Below, piece after piece: positions 32,268-39,987 of a stretch of DNA of 39,987 bases. The stretch is from Ruminococcus_G sp050944415 (GTDB lineage: Bacteria; Bacillota; Clostridia; Lachnospirales; Lachnospiraceae). Each line of letters begins with the position of its first letter. Position 1 is the stretch's first letter. A program made the translations under genes and the position numbers. Where the stretch lies: assembly GCA_050944415.1 (NCBI GenBank), contig JBMNRA010000022.1, positions 1 to 39,987 on the forward strand, in the 5' to 3' direction. The notes under the pieces are model-generated. The model searched no databases, was not told the origin of the DNA, and saw nothing but the letters and a program-made list of their open reading frames with translations.

Positions 32268-32294
32268 AATTGTGCTTCCTCCTTTTAGTGAATA

Positions 32295-32870
32295 TCAAAA
32301 TTCCAGCAGATGTTCCGTTACCAGGTAATCCCCGTATTCCACCCGATACTCAAACACATGCTGCAGGGATTTCTTTTCCTCCCTGCATCTTAACGCTCTG
32401 ATGATCCCCGCATGGGTAATGACCAGCAGCGGCGCATTGTCTTTCTGTCCGTTTGTCTGGCGCTTCAGAGCTTTCAGAGCTCTATCCGCCGCTTCCTGAA
32501 AATTCTCTCCTCCCGGCGGACAGAATTTACCCGGATCTCTCCCCCGCATTTCATAGGCCCAGGGAAAGTTTTTCCTGACTTCATCCATGATCTGCCCTTC
32601 CCAGGAACCCAGACTGATTTCCCGCAGGAACGCATCCGCTTTAAAATTCTTTCCATATATTTCCGCCGCTATTTTTGCCGTCTGAATACACCTTTGCAGG
32701 TCACTGCAGCAGATTTTTGAAACAGTCGGATACTTTTCTTTCAGTCTTTTCAACTTTTTTCTTACATCCGCTTTGCCTCTTTCTGTCATGGGATAATCAC
32801 TCTGCCCGATAAAGCGTTTCACATGATCAGGTTTCGCAATCTCCCCGTGGCGCATTAAAATTATCTTCAT
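32295..32870 (-). CDS. Histidine phosphatase family protein
   Basis: A 191-residue phosphoglycerate mutase-like phosphatase. The catalytic RHG motif is in ILMRHGEIAK at the N-terminus; the second histidine is in VITHAGIIRAL, with a conserved glutamate in FLREISLGSWEG. It resembles CobC-like alpha-ribazole phosphatases, but no cobalamin gene is nearby. It overlaps the AMP ligase stop by 4 bases, so it likely removes a phosphate from an intermediate made by this operon. Substrate unknown. Confidence 0.9.
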   Translation of the reverse strand: MKIILMRHGEIAKPDHVKRFIGQSDYPMTERGKADVRKKLKRLKEKYPTVSKICCSDLQRCIQTAKIAAEIYGKNFKADAFLREISLGSWEGQIMDEVRKNFPWAYEMRGRDPGKFCPPGGENFQEAADRALKALKRQTNGQKDNAPLLVITHAGIIRALRCREEKKSLQHVFEYRVEYGDYLVTEHLLEF

Positions 32871-34150
32871 CCTACTCTTCTTATCAGCCGCTTTCCTTCA
32901 TACTGAGGATTCCAGCTTTCCGTTTCTTCCCAGGTAACCTGAAGGCGGCAAGCCTGATCTGAAAATCCTCTTTTTGCCAGCATTCGCCGCAGCATCTTTT
33001 CTCCCAGAACAGCTTTTCCGCCTTCTTTCTGAAAGAAAACCATATGCACTTCAAGTATTTTCTCATTCTCCTGATATTTTACACCGTAATCTATCAATCC
33101 GTCTATGGAAAAGAGAATTTCATCCATAAGCGCCATGGAAATCTCATCTTTGCCTTCTTTCAGCCTGTCTTTTATTCTTCCTTCTGTTTTTACAATCCTG
33201 GCCAGGTAACTGCCACATCTGCAGGGTTTCCGCTCCATTATACAATAATCTCCTGTACGGTAACGGATCAAAGGCATTCCCTTCCTTGTCAGAGTGGTCA
33301 GAACCATTTCCCCTCTCTTTCCATTCGGAAGAATCCTGCCGGATACAGGATCAATCACTTCCACAAGAAGGTCATTTTCCCGTATATGCATTCCATTATG
33401 ACATTGGCATTCAACAGCGCAGCCCAGTCCTGCCTCCGTGATTCCAAAATGATTGAATACCTGACAGCCCAGTCCCTGTTCGATTCTTTTTCTTACACTG
33501 TCCGCCAGATAATCGGTGCTGACCAGAATCCTTTTAAGCATCAAAGATGCCTTACCCGCTTTCGCGTGTTCCGCCAGCGCTAATGCCTGTAAGGGCGTTC
33601 CCACAAAAGCATCCGCTTTTTCCGCCTGCAGCATCCTGACGGCAAGACCGGGATTCTCCACCGGCCCCGGGCCGTATCCTGTGACTTTCATCCGGTCCAG
33701 GCTTTTCAGCAGAAGATTTCCCACAGAATCCTCCCGAAGACAGGGCAGGAACACCACTGCCCTGTCTCCTTCTTCCACCACTTCTCTCATCCCGCAGCAG
33801 AAGAAATCCACGGTCAGTTCCAGATCTTCTTGCGTAAAATACAGTCTCTTGGGCCTGCCGCCGGTGCCGGAAGTATGCAGGGTCACTGCCCGCTTTATCT
33901 CCCCCTGGGAAACGCAGAGCATTTTCAGTCCTTCTTCGCATAGATTGTTTTCAGACATCATGGGCAAACGGCCAAACTCCGCCTCAGTTTCCGGTATTTT
34001 GCAGCCTGCCAGATGTTTCCGGTAAAACGTGCTCTTTTCACAGACATATTTTATCAGTTCTTTTATCTTTCCACTCTGCCATTTTTTCAGATCAGCCGCT
34101 CCGCCGATTCCGTGCTTTTTTCTGATCCATTGATCCAGCGCTGCTTTCAT
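32867..34150 (-). CDS. PaaK-like AMP-forming ligase (DVU_1553-type)
   Basis: A 427-residue ANL-superfamily adenylate-forming enzyme like phenylacetate-CoA ligase. It shows the phosphate loop LHTSGTGGRPKRL near residue 93, the A4-like FGITEAGLG, the RYRTGDY motif, cysteines around CRCGSY, and GRIKDRLKEG before the C-terminal domain. I believe it matches the NCBI family called DVU_1553 AMP-dependent ligase, found with TrsS radical SAM and molybdenum-hydroxylase genes; the substrate is unknown. Its start lies 59 bases inside the end of the radical SAM gene and its stop overlaps the phosphatase by 4 bases. Confidence 0.88.
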   Translation of the reverse strand: MKAALDQWIRKKHGIGGAADLKKWQSGKIKELIKYVCEKSTFYRKHLAGCKIPETEAEFGRLPMMSENNLCEEGLKMLCVSQGEIKRAVTLHTSGTGGRPKRLYFTQEDLELTVDFFCCGMREVVEEGDRAVVFLPCLREDSVGNLLLKSLDRMKVTGYGPGPVENPGLAVRMLQAEKADAFVGTPLQALALAEHAKAGKASLMLKRILVSTDYLADSVRKRIEQGLGCQVFNHFGITEAGLGCAVECQCHNGMHIRENDLLVEVIDPVSGRILPNGKRGEMVLTTLTRKGMPLIRYRTGDYCIMERKPCRCGSYLARIVKTEGRIKDRLKEGKDEISMALMDEILFSIDGLIDYGVKYQENEKILEVHMVFFQKEGGKAVLGEKMLRRMLAKRGFSDQACRLQVTWEETESWNPQYEGKRLIRRVG

Positions 34151-35522
34151 CTTTTTCCCCCCTGTATAAGGTTCTCCCGTCTTCCGCCGTCAGATTATAG
34201 GCGCAGAAGGGAATCAGGCTTCGCCCTTCCTTCTGTTCCACCTCGTGGATATAACATTCCTTCAGCCGGTCCAGATCCAGATTCCAGGCATCCATAAAAG
34301 TCATACAGGAAACAGCAAGGGACTGGCTGTTGACCCGCTCCAGAAAATCATCCAGTGAATCCGCGCAGCAGCAGCTATTGCCGGGCTGCAAATGTTTCAC
34401 CGCCGGTCTTCCGGCGGACCAGCGTCTGGCTACGAATTTCCGCGCCTGCGCAGATGCCCCTTTCCCTGCCTGCTTTTTGCTGCCGCATCCGCAGCTGCCG
34501 CCCCCATTCCAGGGACGAAGACTTTTATCCTCCATCCGGATAAAGTTCCCGCTGAAGGAACAGTAAGGATTTTCCGCATTGCCCGGTCGAAAATCCGATA
34601 CCTTCATCCTTCCCTGCGTCTGTCTCTCAATATCCCGAAGCAGATCCGGCAGGGTATACCTTTTTTCCTGTCTCATGCCCTCATAGCGTCCAAAATAGCT
34701 GAGAGGCTGAAAATGCACGCCCCTTACCACGGGCATCCGGTCAAGGGCAAACGCAAGAATATCCCCTATCTCCTCTGTGTTGACGCCGTATGCCAGCGTG
34801 GGAACCAGCACCACACCGATCCCAGCTTCCCCACATGCCGCAATGGCTTTCTTCTTTTCTTCCAGCAGCATTCTTCCTCTTAACTGCCGATAAGTCGTTT
34901 CTTTAAATCCATCAAACTGAAGAAATACACAGTTCAGGCCAGCCTCTGCCAACCGTCTTACGTAATCCCTGTCTTCGGCAATCCGGATCCCGTTAGAATT
35001 GAGCTGAAAAAAGGTAAAACCTTTCTCCCTTCCCATCCGGATCATCCGGGGAATATCGTCCCGCAGAGAAGGCTCTCCCCCTGAGAGCTGGATGTTAAAA
35101 GGTCCTCCTTTTTCCATCAGCATATCATACCATCTCTCAATGACAGAAAGATCCGGATCTTTTTTCGCTTTCTTCCCCGATGAAGCAAAACAGATGGGAC
35201 ATTCCAGGTTGCAGCGTCCCGTTACCTCCAGCAGGACGCAGCAGGTCTTCTGACGATGGTTGGGGCAAAGACCGCAGTCATAGGGACAGCCCCTTTTGAC
35301 TTCCTTTTCCGGATTCACCGGCGATTCCTCCCTTTTATCCTGCTGCCAGCTCTCATAATCCGGCGGTCCGTTCCAGATCAGAGTTTTAAAAAATCCGTGC
35401 TCCGGACACATTTTTTCCATATAAACTCTCGTTCCATACCGAACATTTTCTGCCGGTATCACTTTCAGACAGACTGGACAGACACTTTGGGTCCTCCTGC
35501 ATATCCTGCCCCTTTTCTCCAT
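34092..35522 (-). CDS. Radical SAM protein, TrsS-like
   Basis: A 476-residue radical SAM enzyme. The N-terminal SVCPVCLKVIPA (C15, C18) with C39 in CPEHGFF forms a rubredoxin-like knuckle, followed by CPYDCGLCP, the radical SAM cluster C104, C108, C111 in CNLECPICFASSG, and LSGGEPS near residue 148. Further cysteines lie at 344, 346, 384-386, 406, 423 and 440. This layout resembles TrsS and the MJ0619-like methyltransferases, some of which are selenoproteins; this copy has no in-frame TGA. No substrate is known. AAGGAG lies eight bases before the ATG. It overlaps the AMP ligase gene by 59 bases. Confidence 0.88.
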   Translation of the reverse strand: MEKRGRICRRTQSVCPVCLKVIPAENVRYGTRVYMEKMCPEHGFFKTLIWNGPPDYESWQQDKREESPVNPEKEVKRGCPYDCGLCPNHRQKTCCVLLEVTGRCNLECPICFASSGKKAKKDPDLSVIERWYDMLMEKGGPFNIQLSGGEPSLRDDIPRMIRMGREKGFTFFQLNSNGIRIAEDRDYVRRLAEAGLNCVFLQFDGFKETTYRQLRGRMLLEEKKKAIAACGEAGIGVVLVPTLAYGVNTEEIGDILAFALDRMPVVRGVHFQPLSYFGRYEGMRQEKRYTLPDLLRDIERQTQGRMKVSDFRPGNAENPYCSFSGNFIRMEDKSLRPWNGGGSCGCGSKKQAGKGASAQARKFVARRWSAGRPAVKHLQPGNSCCCADSLDDFLERVNSQSLAVSCMTFMDAWNLDLDRLKECYIHEVEQKEGRSLIPFCAYNLTAEDGRTLYRGEKDESSAGSMDQKKARNRRSG

Positions 35523-35534
35523 ACCTTCCGCTCC

Positions 35535-35834
35535 TTATCTTTTTCTCAGAATCCCTTCCAGCTCCCTCTCGAGCCAATTCTTCTGCTCCTGCCACTTCTC
35601 CGGGATAAATCCTGCTTTCAGCACATTTTCATTTAGAATGCCTTTCAGCCTGACCCCTCTCTCCGTCTCCATGGAAAAGAAAGGCCTTCTGAAATTCCGT
35701 TTTACTTCCAGCCGTCCCAGACGAGCCAGCCGGCAAAGAAAATCCTCATCAATTTTCCCCGGCAGTGTATAGATAAAAGACTCTGCATTGGCAAAACAGT
35801 TTTCCGCTTTTTTACAAATCACATCTTCTCTCAT
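35535..35834 (-). CDS. Small unknown protein of the molybdenum/TrsS operon
   Basis: A 99-residue soluble protein, basic in the second half, with no motif I recognise. A conserved-looking centre reads LPGKIDEDFLCRLARLGRLE, then RPFFSM, GVRLKGILNENVLKAGF. Cysteines at 7, 13 and 34. It sits 12 bases before the radical SAM gene and overlaps the desulfurase fragment by 4 bases, so it is translated as part of the operon. Function unknown. Confidence 0.7.
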   Translation of the reverse strand: MREDVICKKAENCFANAESFIYTLPGKIDEDFLCRLARLGRLEVKRNFRRPFFSMETERGVRLKGILNENVLKAGFIPEKWQEQKNWLERELEGILRKR

Positions 35835-36145
35835 GCAAATATCGCCTCCAACGCTTCCTTTACCTCCTCCGTCTCCTCCTCCGATGTAAAACGTGAAAGA
35901 CTGAACCGTACCGTCCCCTCCGGCGGCATTTGAAGATAAGGAAAGATCAGCGGCGCACAGTGAAGACCTGTCCGGCAGATAATATCAAAGCTGCCGTAAA
36001 GCATATCGCCAATATCTTCCGCAGAATACCGGTCAGAAGAAAAGGCAATCACCGGAGTGCGCACCCCTTCAGTCCGAACTACATGACATCCCAGACGGCG
36101 CAGCGTATCTTCCAGTTCCTTTACCAGCTTGAGAATCTGTTCCAT
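35831..36145 (-). pseudogene. Truncated cysteine desulfurase (EF2568-like), C-terminal third only
   Basis: The 104-residue frame matches the end of class V aminotransferase-type cysteine desulfurases: RTGLHCAPL holds the catalytic cysteine (C63) and is followed by PPEGTVRFSLSRFTSEEETEEVKEAL. Full-length EF2568-type enzymes are about 380 residues; roughly 275 residues with the PLP lysine are missing. An in-frame TAA lies about 12 codons upstream and no ribosome site precedes the ATG. Beyond the 52-base gap lies the polysaccharide flippase, so the gene was probably cut by a rearrangement. The frame is still open and could make a small persulfide carrier. Confidence 0.72.
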
Positions 36146-36197
36146 ATCAGTGTTGTGTTTGTATCTACGCGTTTATCATTCGGGTTCATTTTCTATT

Positions 36198-37694
36198 TTA
36201 ACCTTCCTTCTTAATTTTCTTCTTTAACATCATAAACATTTTCATCAGATCGAACCCAAGGGTACTAAATGCGTTAGACAGCACATCTTTAAACAGTACC
36301 CGCATGGTTCCGAAATATACAAAAATACAAATAACAATAGAAAGAATCTGCCAGAGAATGGATGTGGAAACTTGCTGTAAGAGCAGGGATACTATTACCA
36401 TTACCGCTGACCCGGCAAATGCCGGCAATGTCTTGACTATTAGTTTCCAAGGAAAAAATCCGAAAAAAACTTTCATAATAATCATCTGAACCAAAACGAA
36501 CTCTAACCGTACAAGAGACCTAGAAATATACAGTGTTGTAAATCCTCTTTGAGAGCTGAAGATAAGCACTGGTACCAGTACAACCAAATGTAGCATCTGC
36601 GCAATAAAGGAAAGGATCGGTTTTCCTTTCGCATTGTAGACACCGCTGCAATAAGTTCCCCAGATCAGGCACACAACACTCATCAGTGACCAGAGACCAA
36701 TAAAATCAGCTGTCTCTCCCCATTGATCTCCAAGCAAAATCAGAGTGAGTAAATCCTTATACAAGAACATCCCAATCCCCAAAGGAACCACAAAAACACT
36801 TATCGCCTGGATATATTTAAAATATACTTCTTTAAACTCCTTGTCATTGTTCTGCAATTTTGATAACGCTGTAAACAATGGAGCTGATGTGGAAGCTGTA
36901 ATCAGACTGATTATCTGGTTTGTTGTTGTCATGGATGTTTTGTATAATCCCAGATAATAGGTAGAAAGATATCTTCCAACAATAAATGTACCAATGTATG
37001 ATGTCAGCCAGACAGATATAGATTCCAACAATACCCAACAGCTGTACATAAACATTTTTTTCAATCTAGCAAAACTGAAATAAAAGTTCGGCTTCCACTG
37101 GGAACGAGCCGTCAAAACAATTGAATTTGCCAAATTTCCTGCAATTGTTCCGATAACTAAGGCCCAATAACTTCTTGTAATAATAGCCGCCGGAACAGTG
37201 ACAACTAGAGGAACACAAACAGCAATCAAACGTACATAAAACAACGTCTTAAAATCAAATGATCTTTTGTACCTTGCCATCTGTATGCTGGAAAAAGATG
37301 TCAACGGTAGAGATGCAGCTGCTACTGTAATTACGTTACCTAAACCGGGGTTGCCAACCAGATCTGCAATATCTTCGCCAAAAATTGCAATAATCAACCA
37401 TCCCAGAACGGAAATCCCCAGGTTTGTCCAGAATGCAACAGTTGTATCTTTATCCAGTTCCTCTTCGCTTGCAAATACATGCTGAATGATATATTTCTGG
37501 AATCCTGCATCTGTGAACATCTCTACAAAGCTAACCACCATGTTAATAGTGGCCACCACACCAAATGCCTCTGGTGTCAACAACCTTGCCAGGATCATGT
37601 TGGTTATCGGTGAAATCAGCTTTGCGACAACCTCTGTAATCGTAGACCATCTTGTGGCAGAAGCGGTCTTTTGGACAACATCTTTATTTTCCAT
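36198..37694 (-). CDS. Polysaccharide flippase (Wzx-like, MOP superfamily)
   Basis: A 498-residue membrane protein with about 12-14 hydrophobic helices, typical of Wzx/RfbX and WzxC-type exporters that flip lipid-linked glycan units. Early residues LARLLTPEAFGVVATINMVVSF and the FTDAGFQKYIIQ loop are characteristic of the family. The ATG at 37694 has GGAGG eight bases upstream; a further ATG at 37709 contains that ribosome site and is rejected. It overlaps the end of the DUF6625-like gene. It belongs to the glycan locus that continues to the right. Confidence 0.93.
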   Translation of the reverse strand: MENKDVVQKTASATRWSTITEVVAKLISPITNMILARLLTPEAFGVVATINMVVSFVEMFTDAGFQKYIIQHVFASEEELDKDTTVAFWTNLGISVLGWLIIAIFGEDIADLVGNPGLGNVITVAAASLPLTSFSSIQMARYKRSFDFKTLFYVRLIAVCVPLVVTVPAAIITRSYWALVIGTIAGNLANSIVLTARSQWKPNFYFSFARLKKMFMYSCWVLLESISVWLTSYIGTFIVGRYLSTYYLGLYKTSMTTTNQIISLITASTSAPLFTALSKLQNNDKEFKEVYFKYIQAISVFVVPLGIGMFLYKDLLTLILLGDQWGETADFIGLWSLMSVVCLIWGTYCSGVYNAKGKPILSFIAQMLHLVVLVPVLIFSSQRGFTTLYISRSLVRLEFVLVQMIIMKVFFGFFPWKLIVKTLPAFAGSAVMVIVSLLLQQVSTSILWQILSIVICIFVYFGTMRVLFKDVLSNAFSTLGFDLMKMFMMLKKKIKKEG

Positions 37695-38643
37695 TTGATG
37701 CGCCTCCATCCTTGATCCTATCGAATATTCTGTTTTTATAGAAGGAAAACTTAAAGTATATCAATTCTAACTTTTCGTGCAAAGATCCTTTAAAAGGGTT
37801 TACCTGTGCAACAATATCTACATTTGTCTCTCCTTGCTTCTCAGTAAATCCGTTCGGCCCAATGTAAAACATTGTACTTTTTTCCGGTAGAAAATCCGGA
37901 GTCTTAAAATCACGTTTTTTGAAATGAATATATATAAATTCTTCTGATTTTCTCTCTCCGTTCACCCAATAATCTCGAAACGTTTTTCCTCTTTCCCAAT
38001 AGAATATCTGCTGATCATAATTTACATCTTCAAGCGCACAACGAAATCTTTTATAAATGATTGCAATATCCGCATAAATTCTCTTGTCGAACACGGAAAA
38101 GCCATTGCTTTTATATATTTGATAGATTCCATTGCGCTCATCAAATGCATGGCCCTTTGATTCATTCACAACGTTTTCCCACGAACCGCATTGACTTCCA
38201 TCGCATTTAAAACGATAGTTGTTTTCCACCGTGTTTCTATAAAGGCTTAAATGACCTAAATCCAGAAACTTATCGTATTTCTCCAACTCATACCTATCGA
38301 AAAAAGAACGAATGTCGCCAAATACCATATCCATGTCGCAATGGCCCCAGTAATCATAATACTTTATGTAATCTTCAAAGATAACTCCATACATAGGTTT
38401 CAAATCACACAGCTTATATGGATATTCCAAAGCCACATGGCAGCCCATTTTTCTGTCTACAAGAGCCTTTATATCCTCAAAATCCATCGCAATCACATGA
38501 ATATTCTGTGGATGCTCTGGTACTTTCTGATCTGTAAATAGTAGAAAATCAATTGAAGGATTATATTCACATGATCGCTGCCATACACCATAACAGCTAG
38601 GAAGTTTTCCAAAATATGCACAAATTACCGCCACAGAATTCAT
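37684..38643 (-). CDS. DUF6625-type glycosyltransferase-like protein
   Basis: A 319-residue protein starting SVAVICAYFGKLPSCYGVWQ with GT-A-like features: LLFTDQ near residue 35, KLCDLKPMYG, and the acidic metal-binding stretch YWGHCDMDMVFGDIR near residue 100. I believe this corresponds to DUF6625, a family found in capsule and teichoic-acid clusters; the sugar is unknown. It overlaps capA by 4 bases (ATGA) and overlaps the flippase start, so the three genes are one transcription unit. The A/T-rich codon use differs from the flanking housekeeping genes. Confidence 0.85.
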   Translation of the reverse strand: MNSVAVICAYFGKLPSCYGVWQRSCEYNPSIDFLLFTDQKVPEHPQNIHVIAMDFEDIKALVDRKMGCHVALEYPYKLCDLKPMYGVIFEDYIKYYDYWGHCDMDMVFGDIRSFFDRYELEKYDKFLDLGHLSLYRNTVENNYRFKCDGSQCGSWENVVNESKGHAFDERNGIYQIYKSNGFSVFDKRIYADIAIIYKRFRCALEDVNYDQQIFYWERGKTFRDYWVNGERKSEEFIYIHFKKRDFKTPDFLPEKSTMFYIGPNGFTEKQGETNVDIVAQVNPFKGSLHEKLELIYFKFSFYKNRIFDRIKDGGASNGK

Positions 38644-39905
38644 CTTTCATCACCTACCAATCCTCTTAGTAACAGTTCCCGATGCGCTTCGCACTCAATA
38701 CAATTCCGAAGCGCAAGCTTTTCCTGGTTTCGGTATCTCCTGTTCATCCTCCATCTGAGCAATCGATGCCTCGAAAATTTGTTGAGTACTCTGAATATTG
38801 GATTCCTAGCAGAAGATCCGAAAAATGTCGCAAGGTAATCCATAAGCATCTCTTCTGCAAATGACTGATATTGTTCCTGTACATACTTAGTTTTTGTTAT
38901 AGCAGCAGAACGTTCCTGAAAGTCAGTCATTATCTGTATTGCCATTTCTCCATGTGCCAGACGGACCGTCTCTTTGTTCTTCTGAAGTGGATAGAAATGG
39001 TACCTGGCCTGTAATTTGTCAGCAACTTTCTCCAGCTCAACCTCTATCAGCAAACTTGTCTGCCAATATTCACTTTCACTATGATCGAAAAGAAAATTTC
39101 CCTGTCCGTAAACAATCGTGCCATTTTTCCACTCTTCTTTACTTCCTATGCAGTGGCTGTGCTGACATACAACTAGGTCAGTACCTTTTTCCACAAGCTT
39201 CCGGCATACCTTTTGGAGCTGTGGCGAGGGATACCGATAATGCTCCTTTCCTCCATGATAAAGAACGATCACATAATCGCACTGGCTTTTCAGTTCCAAT
39301 ACATGATCCAAGCTCTCCAGTGGATCAAATGGATTCGCACCGGCCGTTGTTTCTGTCGCAATAGAGAATTCATGCTCAGCGCAGCAATAGATTCCCACCC
39401 TAATATCTGCAATTTCAACAATATGAGGCTTTCTTGCTTCAGCCAGGTTGCTTCCGGCTCCGGCATGTGCGATCCCGGCCTGATCCAGCAGCTTTATGGT
39501 TGAAGTCATCCCCTCACTGCCCTGGTCAAGGATGTGGTTATTGGCTAGCGTAAAAAAATCACTATTGATACCCTGAATGCCCGGCATTGTGTATGTCGGG
39601 GCAATCAGATTTGGTCCATTTTTTATAATGGGTTCTTCTTTGTCCGTAAGGGGAACTTCCAGATTGAATATGATGAAGTCAGCTTTATCCAGTTTTTCCT
39701 GTAACTCCTCACCGATTAGGTGCTCTACATCACCCTTTCTGAATGATTCAAAATTGCTCTCTGTAGGGACAATATCCGCTCCGATGATTATTTTAACAGG
39801 ATAAGCACACCTGCCTTCCCATGAAGCTGAGCAGGCGGTTGACGGGCTGCTTAAGTCCCCCGTAATATTTTGATTATTCTTGTCATAATTCGTAAAAATC
39901 TTCAT
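38640..39905 (-). CDS. CapA family capsule synthesis metallophosphatase-like protein
   Basis: A 421-residue protein of the CapA (PGA_cap) family, calcineurin-like metallophosphatases first seen in poly-gamma-glutamate capsule synthesis. Metal and active-site motifs: GADIVPTESN near residue 43, FNLEVPLTD, LANNHILDQG, VLYHGGKEHY, CQHSHCIGS and YGQGNFLFD. The C-terminal 80 residues are basic and outside the core. No N-terminal membrane anchor is seen; a ribosome site is weak (GGAG 13 bases upstream). The 82 bases from 39906 to the right edge hold an ATACTT/AAGTAT inverted repeat (about 39959-39972) but no frame I can identify. Confidence 0.9.
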   Translation of the reverse strand: MKIFTNYDKNNQNITGDLSSPSTACSASWEGRCAYPVKIIIGADIVPTESNFESFRKGDVEHLIGEELQEKLDKADFIIFNLEVPLTDKEEPIIKNGPNLIAPTYTMPGIQGINSDFFTLANNHILDQGSEGMTSTIKLLDQAGIAHAGAGSNLAEARKPHIVEIADIRVGIYCCAEHEFSIATETTAGANPFDPLESLDHVLELKSQCDYVIVLYHGGKEHYRYPSPQLQKVCRKLVEKGTDLVVCQHSHCIGSKEEWKNGTIVYGQGNFLFDHSESEYWQTSLLIEVELEKVADKLQARYHFYPLQKNKETVRLAHGEMAIQIMTDFQERSAAITKTKYVQEQYQSFAEEMLMDYLATFFGSSARNPIFRVLNKFSRHRLLRWRMNRRYRNQEKLALRNCIECEAHRELLLRGLVGDER

Positions 39906-39987
39906 ACTCTTTTACTAACTCCATTTTATTTTTAAAATAAATACTAAAACAATCCATATACTTACAAGTATGATTTTTAAATCACTC

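Noticed and set aside
34092..35522. Selenocysteine codon in the TrsS-like gene
   Set aside because: The frame is continuous with no internal TGA; cysteine or serine occupies the candidate positions, and no SECIS hairpin was recognised.
36146..36197. Molybdenum-cofactor riboswitch or promoter at the head of the molybdenum operon
   Set aside because: The gap is 52 bases with no aptamer-like structure and no convincing -35/-10 pair.
1..39987. CRISPR array, prophage, insertion sequence or tRNA gene
   Set aside because: No regular direct repeats, transposase or integrase frames, or cloverleaf-like genes were seen on reading either strand.

Overview
The window looks like chromosome from a gut-type Firmicute of the class Clostridia, most likely Lachnospiraceae. 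The grounds are strong AGGAGG ribosome sites, sigma-A style TTGACA/TATAAT promoters, Firmicute gene sets (clpC-radA, a PyrK-type pyr operon, a VPKTG sortase substrate) and several small proteins of a type common in that family. No phage, plasmid, IS element, CRISPR array or tRNA was seen. Almost all genes lie on the minus strand; the exceptions are a four-gene plus-strand block near 16-18.7 kb and a cold-shock gene at 25.3 kb.

Layout: (1) 1-223, a strong minus-strand promoter with an A-rich upstream tract and what looks like a pre-16S rRNA leader running off the left edge. (2) 224-5085, stress and repair: a GntR-type repressor with a palindromic operator on its own promoter, clpC, a small conserved unknown, and radA. 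(3) 5138-9615, the purine operon purE-purM-purN-purD, ending in a cysteine synthase. (4) 9612-13039, a long M29 aminopeptidase, an HD phosphohydrolase, a small membrane protein and a VanZ-like protein. (5) 13243-14169, pyrE and a 50-residue membrane peptide. (6) 14187-16010, an AraC regulator with an EamA exporter. (7) 16104-18760, plus strand: a CorA-like transporter, an AIM24-like protein and two cysteine-containing unknowns. (8) 18751-21110, a MATE exporter behind an attenuator-like leader, an HD protein and a CrcB fluoride channel. (9) 21126-25107, pyrC-pyrF-pyrK-pyrD. (10) 25121-25640, a cold-shock gene with a long leader hairpin. (11) 25635-27815, a wall-anchored surface protein. (12) 27879-36145, a tightly packed operon of eleven reading frames. 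(13) 36198-39905, the end of a capsule or exopolysaccharide locus: flippase, DUF6625-type protein and CapA.

The most interesting part is region 12. It joins ordinary molybdopterin genes (moaC, moaA, moaB/mog, MOSC) to a set I associate with poorly understood selenium/molybdenum-hydroxylase maturation loci: a TrsS-like radical SAM protein, a PaaK-like AMP-forming ligase, a histidine phosphatase, a molybdopterin-binding protein with a four-cysteine tail, and an XdhC-family protein with its two domains in reversed order. The first frame of this operon is only the C-terminal third of an EF2568-like cysteine desulfurase, cut off exactly where the polysaccharide locus begins, which suggests a rearrangement. 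No molybdoenzyme, moaD or moaE is present, so the beneficiary of the pathway must lie elsewhere.

In several genes (corA-like, MATE, XdhC, M29) the ribosome site points to a TTG start rather than the furthest upstream start.
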